This document shows, piece by piece, positions 1 through 13,300 of a stretch of 64,000 nucleotides of DNA. The translations under genes were made by a program, and so were the position numbers. The number at the start of each line of letters is the position of its first letter. Within the stretch, counting starts at the first letter, position 1. The stretch is from Membranipora membranacea. Lineage: Eukaryota > Bryozoa > Gymnolaemata > Cheilostomatida > Membraniporidae. Below the pieces are notes generated by a model. The model searched no databases. It was not told where the DNA came from and was given only the letters and a program-made list of their open reading frames with translations. Location: contig OU612067.1 of the NCBI GenBank assembly GCA_914767715.1, positions 1,858,001 through 1,922,000 of the forward strand, read 5' to 3'.

Positions 1-176
1 TATGAGTTTTCAATGCTGCAGATCCTGAATGAAAAATAATTTTTATCTTATTATAAGCGGTTATCAAGATAACCCTCTTTTCAGCACGTTTTTCCTATGC
101 GGCGTGGGTTAAAAGCACCAAACTGAAGAGAGGACAACTCCGAACTGAGGCCTAAATCAGAGCTCAGAAAACTGTC
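1..176 (+). mobile_element. TA-target MITE, copy 1 (left part outside window)
   Basis: The right end reads GAGCTCAGAAAACTGTC then TA. It matches the right arm of the complete copy at 22858-23345, and also a reverse-complement copy at 42541. It lies just upstream of the first visible DESI exon. Confidence 0.6.
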
Positions 177-228
177 TATTTCTGCAAGAAATTTTATTCA
201 GCTTAATGCTATGTTTTAAGGTAAGCAG

Positions 229-3200
229 ATCGATGGTATCTGGCACACAGCTATTGTTGCTTATGGACAGGAGTATTTCTTTGGTGGTGACAGTATTGAG
301 TGCTGTACTCCAGTAAGTATCCTTCCCGATATAATAATGAAGCAACATAATTTACATTGGTGAGAGCCAGAAGCAATCAGCTCCTACAATACATTCTTGA
401 AATTGGCCTACTTTTACCGATTGGTGTCTCATAAATGAATAATCGTGTCTTATTGAGTCCTTGCTCCGCTCTAATAACCATTGTCAGAGGCCAGTGTCAT
501 AGGCCCATTGCAACCCTGTGTTTTGCCCGTGTCTACTATCAACCACCAGCAGGACAGGGGAAAATGAGGCTTTAAAGTCCCAGGAGCCATAACATGATTG
601 CCCTAAGATTATATTCCAGTATGTTGTTCATTACTTTCTAAAGGGTGGTACCATACTTGGACAGCCTGACTCTAAAGTCAAGCTGGGCACAACAGAGATA
701 CCATATGAAATATTTCATGAACATCTGAGAGAGTTATCACAAACATCATTCAGGTGAGTTATACACCAGCTGGGAGAATGAGGGAGGTCAGCATAGTGTA
801 GAGAATAAACACATCTCCTTATCCGAGTCACAGCTGGATTATGTTTCACAGATCAGATAAAAGAGGCTGACCTGAGTACATGTGCTCAGAGTTGGCTGAG
901 GGAAGGTTGCGGTATTTGATTATTGCAATTACTTTATTGAAAATGTATCACTATACTACCACTGTCAACAAAGTTTGAGCATGTTACTCTTTTTGCTACA
1001 ATCGTTTTTACCTAAGAAACATCAACTGTTCATCTTACTGAGAGAAAATGCCTAATATCATTCTTCCTCCTGCTGCTTGTTATTAAATACGAAGGCAAAC
1101 CTTATGCTGGTAGCTTTCCTTCACCAGTGATTGCTGAGACCAATATTCTAACTCTGTGATTTATTATTTCTTTCAGGCCACATGACTATCACATATTGAC
1201 TCGTAACTGTAATAACTTCAGCTCAGAAGTAGCTCAGTTTCTTACTGGTAATGATATACCGAGTTATATAACAGGTCTACCAGATGAGGTTCTCAACACG
1301 TAAGTGTTCTTTACTACTATTGGTGTTGTTCTGTTTGTACTTTGGGCCTGGAATTGCCCCCTCTTGACAAATTTAAAGGAAAATCCCGATATTTATTCAT
1401 ATGTGCCTAACAACCACAACAAACAAGCAAGAAGAGAAGAAGCATATTTTGTCACAACGAATTAGGGGGACTCATATCAAACTTAGCCTGTAGTTTAATG
1501 GAGACACACTAAGACTCCCCTTTGCTGATTATATGTAACCCAAGTCTGGTCATAAATAGACAAGGCTGTAATAGTCCAATTTTCTCAGAGAAACTCTTCC
1601 TACAACATCATACAATACCTTCTCCTCTGTGTAATCAATGGTCAAATCAGATTGAAGTAATACATGTTGCTTCTATAAAAATTTGTTGACAGAACAGTAA
1701 TCAAGTAGTGTAACACCCTACAGTAGAGAATATGTGTATATACTCACAGCTGCGAGAAGAGATGATTATTGAGGTTAGCTGTTTATTGTGGTTAAATTTG
1801 GGTTTTTTTATTTTGAAGGCCCTTTGGACAGATGATCAGGCCAATGTTAGAATCGATGACAGTAAATCCGGGTCAGGGAGCACATCGAGTGTTCGGGGAG
1901 AGCGAACCCTCACATCGTATACAGCAGCAGCAGACAAGTCAGCAGACGAGTCAGCGAGCCGCTCCAGTAGGGTCTGAGAATCCAACGCCGTCGGTCAGCA
2001 GCTCCGCTACGAGTCAGGGCAACGAACGCAAAACACAATGTGTTACTCTCAAGTGTGCCAAGGTATGATAGAGTCAGGGTCAATATGAGTATCCACCGCT
2101 GCCTGACGAATGTACCCATCTCTATAATAATATCTATGTGTTTTTGGGTTTATCTCCTCGGTTCATCTAACTGCATAGGCCTATTAAGACATACATATAC
2201 CAAACACATATACCACGGCTGTATGATGTCTCCCTTTGCTATAAGGCAGTGTGTATGTCTGTGTGTATGCCTCAAACTTATACTAGCAAGGCATTCATTC
2301 TGTATTTCTCATGCGCTTTTATGGTCGAACAGCCTCACTTGCGGTATTTGTATATATGAGACATTTTATTTCAGGTGATAAAATTAGATGACATATGCGA
2401 TACGTCTAAGGTTGATTCACAACAGAAGACTTTTCTTGATGAGCTTATAGAGTACACTTACTCTGAGTCTAACTCATGGAGTATCAGTCCTGCTCACATC
2501 AACGTACTCGGTGAGGTCACTAATCACAGACATTGAGTTAATTTTAAGATTCTCCGATGAAACTGATTGTCTCCCTCATGATATGATCAATAGAAAGTCG
2601 CCATCCATGCGGGAGATTTCCTAAACTCCCTGAATCCAATCACCTCCATCAGTAGAACTGCACACATATTGTATTGAGTTGTCTCCTTAATATCAATGAG
2701 TGGATAACTCCTATTCAGGCTCCACAATAAACCATAATTTGCTAGTAAGTTGAACCTGCTACTCATATTACTGCTGATAACAAGCAGTTGAGGGCCTACA
2801 CCAGAAGGATGGTTTCATGCCATCAGGATGAAGCTTACCAAAACCTATTACGTGTTGTAATTTGATTTAATTTATCTCATATTATTCTGACACAGGATCT
2901 GTGTTACTCCCGTCTGCTGACAGTAAGGAGAGGACTGATAATATATGGATGTTATACACTCGGCTACTCAGTAAATCAGATCCAGTACATGTGATAGTAA
3001 GGGCTAAAGAGACGTCTTACATCGAGAAACTACAGATCGATAATCAGCATTGTCTTAAATCGGTGGGTGCTGTTAATTTATCACTGCAAAGGTGATCATG
3101 ATCAACATAGTCATTCTTGGAGTTAATACTATGTGAATGTGGCTTGTGTAACACTTTCTTCATTTTGTTACTCATATTGATATATGCAACACTTAATTTC

Positions 3201-6200
3201 GCTTGGGTAACACTGGACAAATATTCTTACTTATGTATGTGAAGCTCAATCAGAAATACACTGATCATGAACAGATATCATTGGTTAAAATTACATTGAA
3301 TGGAGAGGAAGCGACCCACCCAGTGTGAACACAATAGACTGTGATCTCATATCATAATTGGAACATGATCGTTGCCTTTATTATTATTTTTAGATATGTA
3401 ACCTATGCAGCACATCAGACGGTTACACACATTTACTTAAGAAGAGGAGACAATTACTGGAGCAGCTGCCCTCTTCTCTAATTGGCTGTGATGAGGATAT
3501 ATTGTCTGTGTTATCTTCTCTCATGTACAATATATCTGTACACCATGTAAGTATAACTCTCTCACTGTGATCTCGGTGACTTGTTGTAGGTGTTCCATTT
3601 GTTATGTTTCTGAATGATTGCAAGTGTATTACCAGTATGCTATGAATATTTGTGATCAGTCGATGAGTCTTTCAGACAAGGACCTGTGAGCTCCACTGTG
3701 TTCATTGGGTTTTTAGAAACTGGTAGATGATTTAGACATACCATACACATGTGCTCTGGTGGAATATCTTAACTCACACGAACAACTCTCAGCAAATAAT
3801 GGTGAGTTAAATTTTAGAGGGATAAACATATTTGACTTTGAAGAATACAAGCTAATGAACTATTATATTCGATATGTGTGTATGTTATTTGGTAATCGAA
3901 CAGCTTTTTATCCGTGGTAAATAAAAAAAGTGGCAAATGCACTATCCAGCTAAAATGATAAAATTAAATAAATATAGGTAATAATGTATTGGTAGGTTTA
4001 GTTAGTATGACAAAGTCTATCAGTCAAGCATATTCAATATAGCATTACTGATTCTAGAGCCAGTCTGTCACAATTCAACAGACCAAATGTCTTAGAATGG
4101 TGCCTCTTAGCATAAGTGGTTGAACATTGCCCAGATCAGTGGTAACTTATATCGTTCAATCATGATCAAGAATACTGCTCATGGGGGGGGGGGGGGGTGG
4201 TACCTATCTGTGACAAAGAATGTGTGTAGATGATTTTTCACTTTGGCACAAAGAGCCCGGAAGCCTGTTTGCTGAAAGAAGTATTGCACAACGATGGCTC
4301 GATTAAGTATGACAGTCTTTGCTTCAAATCTTTAGTTCTCAATTCTAACGCTGCTGCCGACGACCATCTACAAATTTCAGCATTAGATTGTTAAACAGTT
4401 ATACTTATATATCTGGGCCCACTCAGGGCTGTTTTAGGGTGATAGGTGTGTGTATCGATGGTTGTGGTTTGACACGATGGCAGCATGACATTGAGTATTA
4501 TGGGATCGCCATGACATGTAATCTTTGATGGATAGTTAGATAGTTAACAGTCAAAGGCTGTCATTTTGTTCCACTGGTCTTCTTGATACCACTTAGTTTT
4601 GGCTCAAACAAGGAAGAACACCGTAGCAGTTAGATATTAGAAACATATCCAAATGCTTAATGGTCTTTAACTACCATGATAAAAGTTAAAATTGATTATC
4701 TAACATATTATTTTATAGGTTTCCTTTACAACATATGCTCATTTGGTTATCTACTCCAATCAAATGATAAGTTGAACATTGAATCTCTGGAATTGCGTCA
4801 GACCATGTTCATCTTATCTCATGGTTCATAGACTCATTGGTTCGGGTTTGACAAGAATATATGTGGCTTGCCAATCATCGGCCATCATTTCACATTATTT
4901 CATCAGCGCTTACCGAAAACTGCATTTTGAAGCTCAATTATCAGCCGCCCTTGTTCATCTAGCTGTTGTTGTTGGTTGTACACAGTAGCAGTTAGAGCTA
5001 AAAACAAAGGTTTGAGTCAAAATTAGTGTAGACCTGATTGTTTCTTTACAATTACAAGGGATTTGAAATAATTTCCCATTACTCATTGGTTTGTGGGAAA
5101 CCCAAATATCTAAGGGGAAGAAACATTGTTATAGTTTGAGATCAATAAGATGTCGGATTATGAGTGAGATTTGTTTGGTTTGGTTTGGTTTAATTCGTTG
5201 TCACATATATACATGTACATACATAATATAGTGAAATGAAATAAGGATATAACCGTGTGCATCCTTACCATTTATTCTGTCATTTTGGTTACGCAACATG
5301 GATTCCTGTTCAGCCATTGTTGCTGGATCTACTCGAACTGGTTCGGCAACTCCTCCGAGTAGTTCTCCTAAAATACATAAGCAGGTTGTTAGGATTGGTT
5401 TTTGTACATACAAAGTCTTAGGGAGTCTCTCACCGTTCTGATATAACATTTCAACAGTGGTTGAATGACAACAGTGATAATATCATCTAGTTACAGTAGA
5501 CAACCAGAATTAACACTTACCCTCTCTATACTCATCTTCTACATCATCTGCAGGCTCCTCAGTAATCGCCCCTTGTGCCTCTTGAAGTTGGTCTACCACC
5601 ATGGCTCTCATTTCGTCTGCATTTCTGAAATATTCTCCATTGTTGTGCAGAGCTTGCTTTATATCGTGATCGGTGTGACCCCTCTCCTTCGCTTCTTTAG
5701 TCAGTTGGGATTTAAACTCGCGAATATTTTCACGTTGTATCACCTGATCAACAAAGAAGCTGCCGTGTTCTCTTAACACAAAGGGGCACGTTGGTGATTC
5801 ACGGGCATGCTCAACCCAAGGCTGGTCATTTGGATTCCACTGCTTCAGTGTAACTGAGCAATAGAAACATCTGACCTCGTCTTCGCACTTTGTGTAAAAG
5901 AACCCAGCATCTATAAGTTCATCTGGTGTCTTAACACTAAGTCCCCAGGTATTAAATGTGTGTTTTCGTTCTTCAGAGTTGACATATTGTTGGAATGCAG
6001 GCTGATTGGAGATAAAAGGAATACATTGTCTTGCAGCATCCCACTTTGGGGCTACACACTCCTGTTCTGTATCCATATCTTCAGCTTCCCCCGTCTTCTG
6101 TACCTCCTGACCTGTGACAAACTTACAGTTTGGAGACTTAAGCTTGTGTTGTATGTGAGGAACATCGTCCTTCTCCCAGTGGTCGAGCCACTCCCTACAG

Positions 6201-7896
6201 AAGGCACAGGTGACCCGATCGCCCTCCCCTTCGTAATAGAACCCAGCTCTCGCCATGCATTCTGCGCTCAGAGTTACAGATGAGTGATGAGGCCAGTGTT
6301 TTGTGAATGTCTGTAGCCTGTGTTCCTTACTCCTCATTTTCTTCTCCATCTCCTCTCTAGAGAAGCACCGTCCTGGCCTCAGATTGTATCTTCCAGTATT
6401 CCGCTCCACATCCATCCTATTAACGCAGCAACAAACATTCACTGATGAAGTCATTGGATCCCACAAACAATTCATACTGGCGGCTCCCAAATCAACTTGA
6501 TTGGCAAAGTTGGATTAGACTCAATTGGTACATCTTAAGTTAAGTCTAAGGATTCATAAATGATTGAACTCTTCAGTGGTGTGATTCATCAGCAGCTTAC
6601 AAAACTTGGCCTCTCAGCCACTTTCTCTTTGCCTTAGATAGATTTACTCACACTCACCTGGTTTTAGATGATGCACAGGTCTTGTGTTGAAGGAATCTAT
6701 AATTGCTGTTCCTTTCAGCCTAAAGTCTATACTGCCCTCTGCTCTCAACTAATTTGCCTCACAAGAAGTGAAACTGAATGTCAGTTATATCATTTGGTAA
6801 AACCATAGGTATCAATCAGAGTATGATTAGTCATCAGGGAATTTCTGTCGTATTCCACACTGCTTGCAAGGAGCCAGCAATCTATTCTATTCCTACCTCA
6901 GATAGCCTTATCAGATAAGAGCTCCGCCCATATTAACCTGAGTTAATTGCCTTATCACAATAGACTGTACATGAAATCAAATCTCAAGTTCAAATAAGGA
7001 AGCTAAATCTCGTTTAGTGCTAAAATAACACAGGCTAATGTAATGCTGCGGTGAAGCAGCCCATGAATGTGTAAAGGAATTCACTGGCTCACGGCATTAT
7101 ATAATGAGTATATAAATTTATAACTAACACAAAGATTATTTTGATGTTTTTAGTTCAGCTGATGTTGAATACTTTGAAAAACTTCATGTCAAGAAATCAA
7201 GAGGTAAGTAAAGTACAACATCATCCGTCTATAAAATAAGAGTTGTCTTTTGTTTATTATGGGATGGACAACTCCTAATTGATATTCTTAGACAACACAA
7301 ATATCATGTAACTTCATGCTGTATGTCCAACAGGGTGATCACCGGTATTGTTATAGAGGCCCCAGGCAGTATATTTGACCCTTTTCCATAAATCCATGTA
7401 ATCCTTGGAGGTCCTGTGATCAAAAACTGCAAGAATTACTATCTGATTAATCCTGGCCGGGTGATCATTGATAGATCTATATATATAAATTCTGAGTGAA
7501 CAATTTGGGATCGAATATGGCTCATTGAAAGACCAAGTGAGCGATGAATTTAAGCAAAGTGATTGTGATAATTTACTTTAAAGCTCACTCTCTCTAATTG
7601 AAAGCCCCCCCCCCCCCCCCCCCCCCCGTATCATGCTTAATTGATTATTTACCCAGTGTATTTTGTCATATTATAACAGTAAGACAGTTGATGAAAAATA
7701 ATCCTCTCCTGTTTAATATCATTAAGGCAGATTTATCATGCTGTTGTATGGTGTACTGACTTTTGTGTGTATTTTATAGGTTAGAATGCTGGCGTTCACT
7801 ATGGGATTAGATATTAGTAAATATTCATCCATGTGTGACAGTGATGATAGTCTGAGAGACATATGTGCTAGTCTGAATAAGATGAACACAAAGTAG
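229..7896 (+). CDS. DESI-type isopeptidase fused to a PUL-like C-terminal region (5' end outside window)
   Basis: Exons read 229-312, 644-753, 1177-1299, 1819-2062, 2375-2510, 2896-3062, 3394-3546, 3717-3801, 4719-4796, 7154-7203 and 7780-7896 (TAG). All phases agree and give 448 aa from the first visible exon. The start codon and N-terminal strands lie upstream. Residues 1-105 match the PPPDE/DESI fold: [10 protein letters not shown] holds the catalytic His, EYFFGG follows, and [16 protein letters not shown] holds the catalytic Cys, then [13 protein letters not shown] enzymes are cysteine isopeptidases acting on SUMO (or palmitoyl) conjugates. A Gln/Ser-rich linker ([12 protein letters not shown]) follows. 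The rest is helical and resembles the PUL domain of PLAA/Ufd3 ([30 protein letters not shown]), which binds p97/Cdc48. Vertebrate DESI1 stops after the peptidase domain. The donor at 4797 (GTCAGA) is weak and was chosen by frame. DESI assignment is strong; PUL is moderate. Confidence 0.8.
5269..6415 (-). CDS. Two-BIR-domain IAP-family protein, nested antisense in an intron of the DESI-PUL gene
   Basis: Coding exons run 6415-5521 and 5367-5269. The ATG at 6415 lies one base after an acceptor (TTAATAG), and a matching donor (CAG/GTGAG) at 6658/6657 marks an upstream non-coding exon, so I prefer this start to the ORF extending to 6490. BIR1 spans about residues 31-101, with zinc ligands C70, C73, H90, C97. 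BIR2 spans about 148-214, with C183, C186, H203, C210; both fit C-x2-C-x16-H-x6-C. Residues 236-281 look like a UBA domain. IAP proteins restrain caspases or act in ubiquitin signalling. A C-terminal RING usually follows, but none is visible on this strand below 5269. The second exon ends in a good donor (G/GTAAGG) with an AATAAA overlapping it; without splicing the frame stops at 5201. Either a RING exon was missed or the protein lacks one. It lies wholly within the 4797-7153 intron. Confidence 0.85.
7490..7613. mobile_element. Half copy of a palindromic MITE (family of 26651-26893)
   Basis: The stretch with GAGTGAACAATTTGGGATCG, a GAAAGACCAAGTGAGCGAT-like block and TCTAATTGAAAGCCC matches the right half of the element at 26651-26893. 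It runs into a C tract of about 20 bases and lies in the last intron of the DESI-PUL gene. Confidence 0.45.
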
Positions 7897-8323
7897 GCAA
7901 CAGGTAAACCCTTATATACTGCAACAATTTCCTGCTGTTTATGACACAATGGGTTTGATTCCACTGGAGCTAACACTAATAAAAATCAAGTTTGATATCT
8001 ATTTTCCCAACATTGCCGTAGGACACCAGATATACGCACTTCTCTTTGTGGAATATGTAACTGGATAGTTTATATAAACCATTGGCTAGAATTTTGTTAT
8101 AATTCACCACTGCACATGATATGTGCAGCATACATTAAATTATACGCATTTGAATGTAGTCCTTCAATGTGCCAACGATTTTTCAACATTTAAATAAATA
8201 ATAGGTTAATGGTCTTACAGAACAACATTGGTGATTTATGAATGTCAAATAAAATATGATAAATATATCAGACTTAAGTCTTATCTGAGTGAGGAGTGTG
8301 ACAGAGCCATCCTTAGATAAATT

Positions 8324-8514
8324 ATTTTTCTACTGCTTTAAAATAGGGTTTTAATTTAGTATCTCTTCCAAAGAACAGACTATTCTTAGAACACCAACGA
8401 TTACCTCAATAGAGCCACCCTCAGATGGTTCTACAAAGGTAATTGTCGGTGTTCTAGGAATAGTTCTTTAGAAGGGATACTGAATTAGCACCAGTTTTAA
8501 AAGCAGTAGAAAAA
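8324..8514. mobile_element. Palindromic MITE (about 190 bp)
   Basis: The left arm (TTTTTCTACTGCTTT, then TAGTATCTCTTCCAAAGAAC and AGAACACCAACGATTACCT) is mirrored by the right arm ending AAAGCAGTAGAAAAA. The arms cover nearly the whole element, leaving a loop of about 30 bp. Non-coding. Confidence 0.6.
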
Positions 8515-10184
8515 GGATTTATCTTCTTATCGAACAATTAAACACAGAAGTGCCCTTGGTAAAGACTGTTTTTTGAGGCATGCTATCCATATTTTAAATG
8601 ATATTCTCTTTTAATCATCCATCAGTGTTTAATCTTATTTTTCCTTGTATGTGCTGGCTCCTTTTCAGTATGAACACCCTTATCTCGCAACATATTATTT
8701 TATGTTAGTGATAGAATACAATCAATCAATCTTTTTGTGAGTGGGGACACAACTTCTAACAGTAATCAAGGTCGACTTGCCAGATTATCTTCTCTGCCTC
8801 AACAAGGTGAGAAACTATGATATGACAGGAAAAATATATAATAGTTTGCAGCCTTAAAACCATGATGAGAAATAGAACATCTCGGCCGGAAAGGTCAGGG
8901 CTGGAGATGTAGAGTTAGTTATTTACTCTATGGCTGGTAAGCAACAATAGTCTCTCTTAAAGGGTCTCAACCATTATGAAACAGTCCTGCTAGCATGACT
9001 AGAGGTTGTGTACTATGGACGCTGTCCTAATTATATTATAAAACTGATGCTAGCTGAGTCTATATTTATATATTTATGGCTGCAGATGACAAACTCCTAC
9101 TGTCCTCTGGTCATTCTCTAAAACACTTAACAAGTCATCAGATAAAGTAACCGAGTTACGGGCTGTAAGGATACTCTGTTTGTTATTCTCGCTCAGATAA
9201 TTTAACTTCGTTATCAGGAAAAATGAGTAAAATCCCTCTGCTGTGTGTTTGATGTTTGACTCTTATGCGTATCAATTCAATTAATTTGCATCATTAACCA
9301 CTTTTAATTATCACTCAACTTTATCAATAATATACTCTATATACCACAGACTCTGACGTGGTACGGCTACCCTTTTTCTCGGGTGGAATATCAGCGGTTT
9401 TAAAACCCAAATGAAAGTCGTAGTTGGATGGATATATGAAGCTTGATGTATCTAAAGACAACCAATTTATGCCTGAAAATGATCAGATTTTTTGCCATGT
9501 TAATGGTACAACATACAAAGAAAGCAGAGAAATTGAAACAAATAATGACTGGTCATTTTCTTACATAATGAGAGCCAGCTCGATTATGAGCTAAACCCTC
9601 CTTAAGGGGTGACAGAATCTCTGGTGTGTAAATTGTTGCCTTCAGATTATTTTCCTGTCCAAAAAAATACTTCGGTTTAGAGTATCGGTTAGAAATATTG
9701 AAACACTAAATGTGCTGTTATTGGCGCAAGGAAGTGGGGATGTTGACATCGTTATCAGCTGCATAAATTGAGTAGGGGCCGCATATCTCTACCCTCAAAG
9801 TGATATTTAGAGATACGTTAGATCTTAAGATAACTTAGAGTACAGATACTGTTGTTATGATGTTTAATCAGCTGGACTAGAGAGGATGTTTGTTGTAAAA
9901 ATTACTCATTGAACAATTACTCTCTCAGTGAATAATGAAACGTTAATCTAATTTGTAGCAATAGCTGTCAGGTTACGTAATATTTTTGAGAAGCAATTTA
10001 TTATCAAAGGAGCATTGCAATAATAACAGATGGCGAATCGAATGGAAAATTGTAAATCAGATGTTTGGAATCTTGATTATGTAATACTCAAAATGGTCAA
10101 TCAATCTACCTAATGCAAAGAATGCAGTCAGTCGTGTATAATGTGTTTAATTGTGTACCCTCTAAAAACAGACTTGTAATGATA

Positions 10185-10190
10185 TTTATT
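10185..10190 (-). terminator. Candidate polyadenylation signal of the amine receptor gene
   Basis: AATAAA on the minus strand lies 186 bp beyond the receptor stop codon, with AT-rich sequence around it. Motif and distance only. Confidence 0.4.
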
Positions 10191-10375
10191 GATGTACGGA
10201 AATAAATAAACTCTTTCTTTGTGAATAATTAAAAATAGCCACCCTAGCTGGTCAAGTGTTACAGCTGTCAGCTGTGGACTGACACTCACTATAATCTATA
10301 TGCTATGTGATGATATGAGGTAGTGTGATATGAATGTAACAGCGTCCTGATGCCCGTGGGTATGAGAGCTCAGTG

Positions 10376-13300
10376 TTATACAGCATTGAGCTCTACGCTA
10401 GGAGAGTTAGATGAGCTGTATAAAGTAGCACTACTCGGGTCGTGTCTGTACCTCATCTGATGACGTGACGTTGACGGAGGGGTAGCAGGTGTGTCCGACG
10501 ACATAGAGTGCTTCCTCCACTGTCGCTGGTCGTAGTTTTTTCTACAAGTGGCAAAGAGTCTCTTAAAGGCCACTTGAAAGTCTCGATTGAAGAAGGCATA
10601 TATGATAGGGTTCATCAAACTGTTGATATAGCCTATCCAGAAGACAAGGGTTATCACCCAAGTGTACTTAGAATTAAGTTGGCATGCTTCTGGGCACATA
10701 CCGAATGTTATAGTGTACCAGAGGAATATGGGCCCCATACATAGTATAAACGATCCCATGATTATACCGAGGGTCTTAGCTGCTCGATGCTCCTTACGAA
10801 GCTTCTTCATTTGCTTCAAGTCTTTTTTAGAATTGGAGCTGAATGTATTATCAGTATTATTATTGATTGTCCGCTTGTGTCCATTTGATTTATGAGGAGG
10901 CGGGGCACACAGCTTCTCGTCCACCACTCCTCCTTCTCCATCGACACTCCCTGTCAGCGTCTGACGGTCTTCTGATGAGTTATTATTTGTTTTATTTTCG
11001 TTGCCGTTTAGCATGGGTTCCTTTGAATCATCTTCTGGCGCTGGAGGTATGGGTGGTCTCATCATAGCCCTTATTTGTTTCTCTTGTCTGAGGGCGGTAC
11101 TAAGTATACGCTGATAGAAGACGACCATCACTGTAGTCGGGATCCAGAATGAGATGCTGGACGATATGAAGGCGTATGGTTGTGATACTCTGAACACGCA
11201 CTGGTGAGGGTCAGTATACTGAACCGCCAGATCGTCACGTGTCGTGTACCACCCCGCAAATATAGGCATGTAGGAGAGCAGACCTGATAGAACCCAGCTA
11301 ATACAAATCATCACTCCCACTCTAAACTTTGTTATCGCCCTCTCATACGCAAACGGGTGTAGTATCGCAATATACCTACAAGATATAAATAATAATATTA
11401 TACAGATTTAAATCCTAATTCAGAGTGTTGTGGTACTTTACTTTCTTCTTCTGACATACATGAAGTAGTGACAGCCTCTGTCGATGATGTAAGTCAGAGC
11501 ACTCAGCAGTAAGCCATTCCAGGTCGCTGACTTGATGACTATATTAGGAGAGTTTTGGCAGCAGGCAGACCTTGGGGCATCATCTGCTATGAAGTGAGCC
11601 ACGCGAATCTGTCTGTCTGCTCGAAAATTTAATCAGAGCTATTTAAAGTAATTATAACCCAAACTGAACATACTGTTGATCCAACATCAACAATTGATGA
11701 AATAAAATTAATGATTCACTTCATATTGAGAATCTGATGTTTGCTGCATGTTTCATGTTTAACTTAGTCTCAGACATATATACTTGTGTGATGAGTTATC
11801 TTAGTAATAAAGTTAGTGCAGAATTTGTTGTAATAATTTATGAGGTGAAAAGTTAAAACGTTTGAAAACTTGACTTTTTATGATAGCCTTTCACCTTCAT
11901 ATCAGATCTAGACTAAAAATATGATTTATCTGAAACCGAAGAGTTACATTTCTGAAACAGTATTGATCATCCTGGAAACAAAGCTCCTTTATAAATTATG
12001 CACTGTTGCGGATAAATACTTTTTTAGATCACTACGGTTGGGTTTCACATGCGCTTTAAAGGGAATTTACTAATCCAATTTTTCTCAACAGTCATTTAAC
12101 GATAAGATTTGCTAGCACGAAAACCTGGAAATAAATGCAAGACATGTGTTGCATATTAAAGTCTCTTACCATAAAAGGTTCTGTTTTGCTGTGATTTTGT
12201 GACGTCATCTCTTAAACTGTAGGATATTTCAACACTACCCCTGGACCCCATAGGCTAACATGAGAAAGGCCCTAATATATTTCTATTATTGCATTTTACT
12301 GCCAATTACCCGCCGTATTGCCAATAACACCGGGTATATATACCACTTAGCTCTGTGCCGCAACCGATTTAGGCAGGTTTGAGGACAGTTTTCTGCAGGC
12401 TTAGGCGCCACTTACAGACTAAGAAAGGCCACGCTACAAACTCGCACTTGCTTAAGGAGCATAAATTGGGCAACAATATACAGTGAACTCATCATTGGGT
12501 ATTAAGTTAATTTAGGTTACCAGGAATAGACATGTGATGTTACCAAACCGTTGGAATCTTTTCCGAGCTAAGCCATTTCTTGCAATACAGTTGCTAAGAT
12601 TTTTGGATAGATGATGTTGATGGCGTTGCCTATCATCCATTGCATTGTCTTACAAATCTTATTTACTGGTTGTCCTGTAGTCAATTCATCACAAGTCTGC
12701 TTTTTTATGTGCTTTTTCTCGTTTAATTATATTTGAGCATGAGTGTGGGAGTTGTCTGTTCATTATTTAAGATAGTTTGGGGCAAATTAACTCATTGAGG
12801 ATCTTGATTTTAATAGAAACAAGAAACTTGGTCCAACAAGCGCAGATAAGATAAATATTGAGCAGTCTATCAGGGATTGAGAGGTTCACTGACAGTTTGG
12901 ATATTGACTGAGGAAAGCAGGTTAATACATATGAGAATAGAGAGGAATTATAGTCTGAGATGAGTCTGTATCAGATAATTAACAAACCAGAGTAATGGTC
13001 ACTGCACCCTTCAATAAAGTCATTATGTAAATTGATATTAATTAATTTTCCTATCTTTTGGTATTGAATCAATTTGTTTGCATTGCACTGATTTAAACTC
13101 CACCTTGTGCTGCTGTTTCTGGCTCAGAACAAGGTATTCATTGTTAAATCCATATGCGTTTTGGGTGAATGTTTTCTGAGCTGAAGCTGAACTGACTTCA
13201 CAGAGGTCGCAATATACAGTACTCAGAATGGTGGTGAAGTTTCATCGAAAATTTGTAAAGCCCATCACAGCAATGGTAGCTCATGAAAGGCCACATAAAC

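Larger units (their letters stand above)
7897..10375. other. Intergenic stretch between DESI-PUL and amine receptor genes
   Basis: No exon with splice sites or recognisable protein was seen here. It holds the candidate AATAAA at 7978 for the DESI-PUL transcript, the palindromic MITE at 8324-8514, and the receptor 3' UTR (below 10376). Confidence 0.5.

Noticed and set aside
3802-5268. Search for a RING exon to complete the BIR protein
   Set aside because: No CxxC...CGH pattern was found on the minus strand.
6416-6490. N-terminal extension of the BIR frame to 6490
   Set aside because: It spans an acceptor at 6417 paired with a donor at 6657, so it is probably intron.
7607-7627. Homopolymer C/G runs here and near 4185, 24228, 27697, 42238, 59710 and 60729
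   Set aside because: Simple tracts at MITE ends or in introns; length may also reflect sequencing error.
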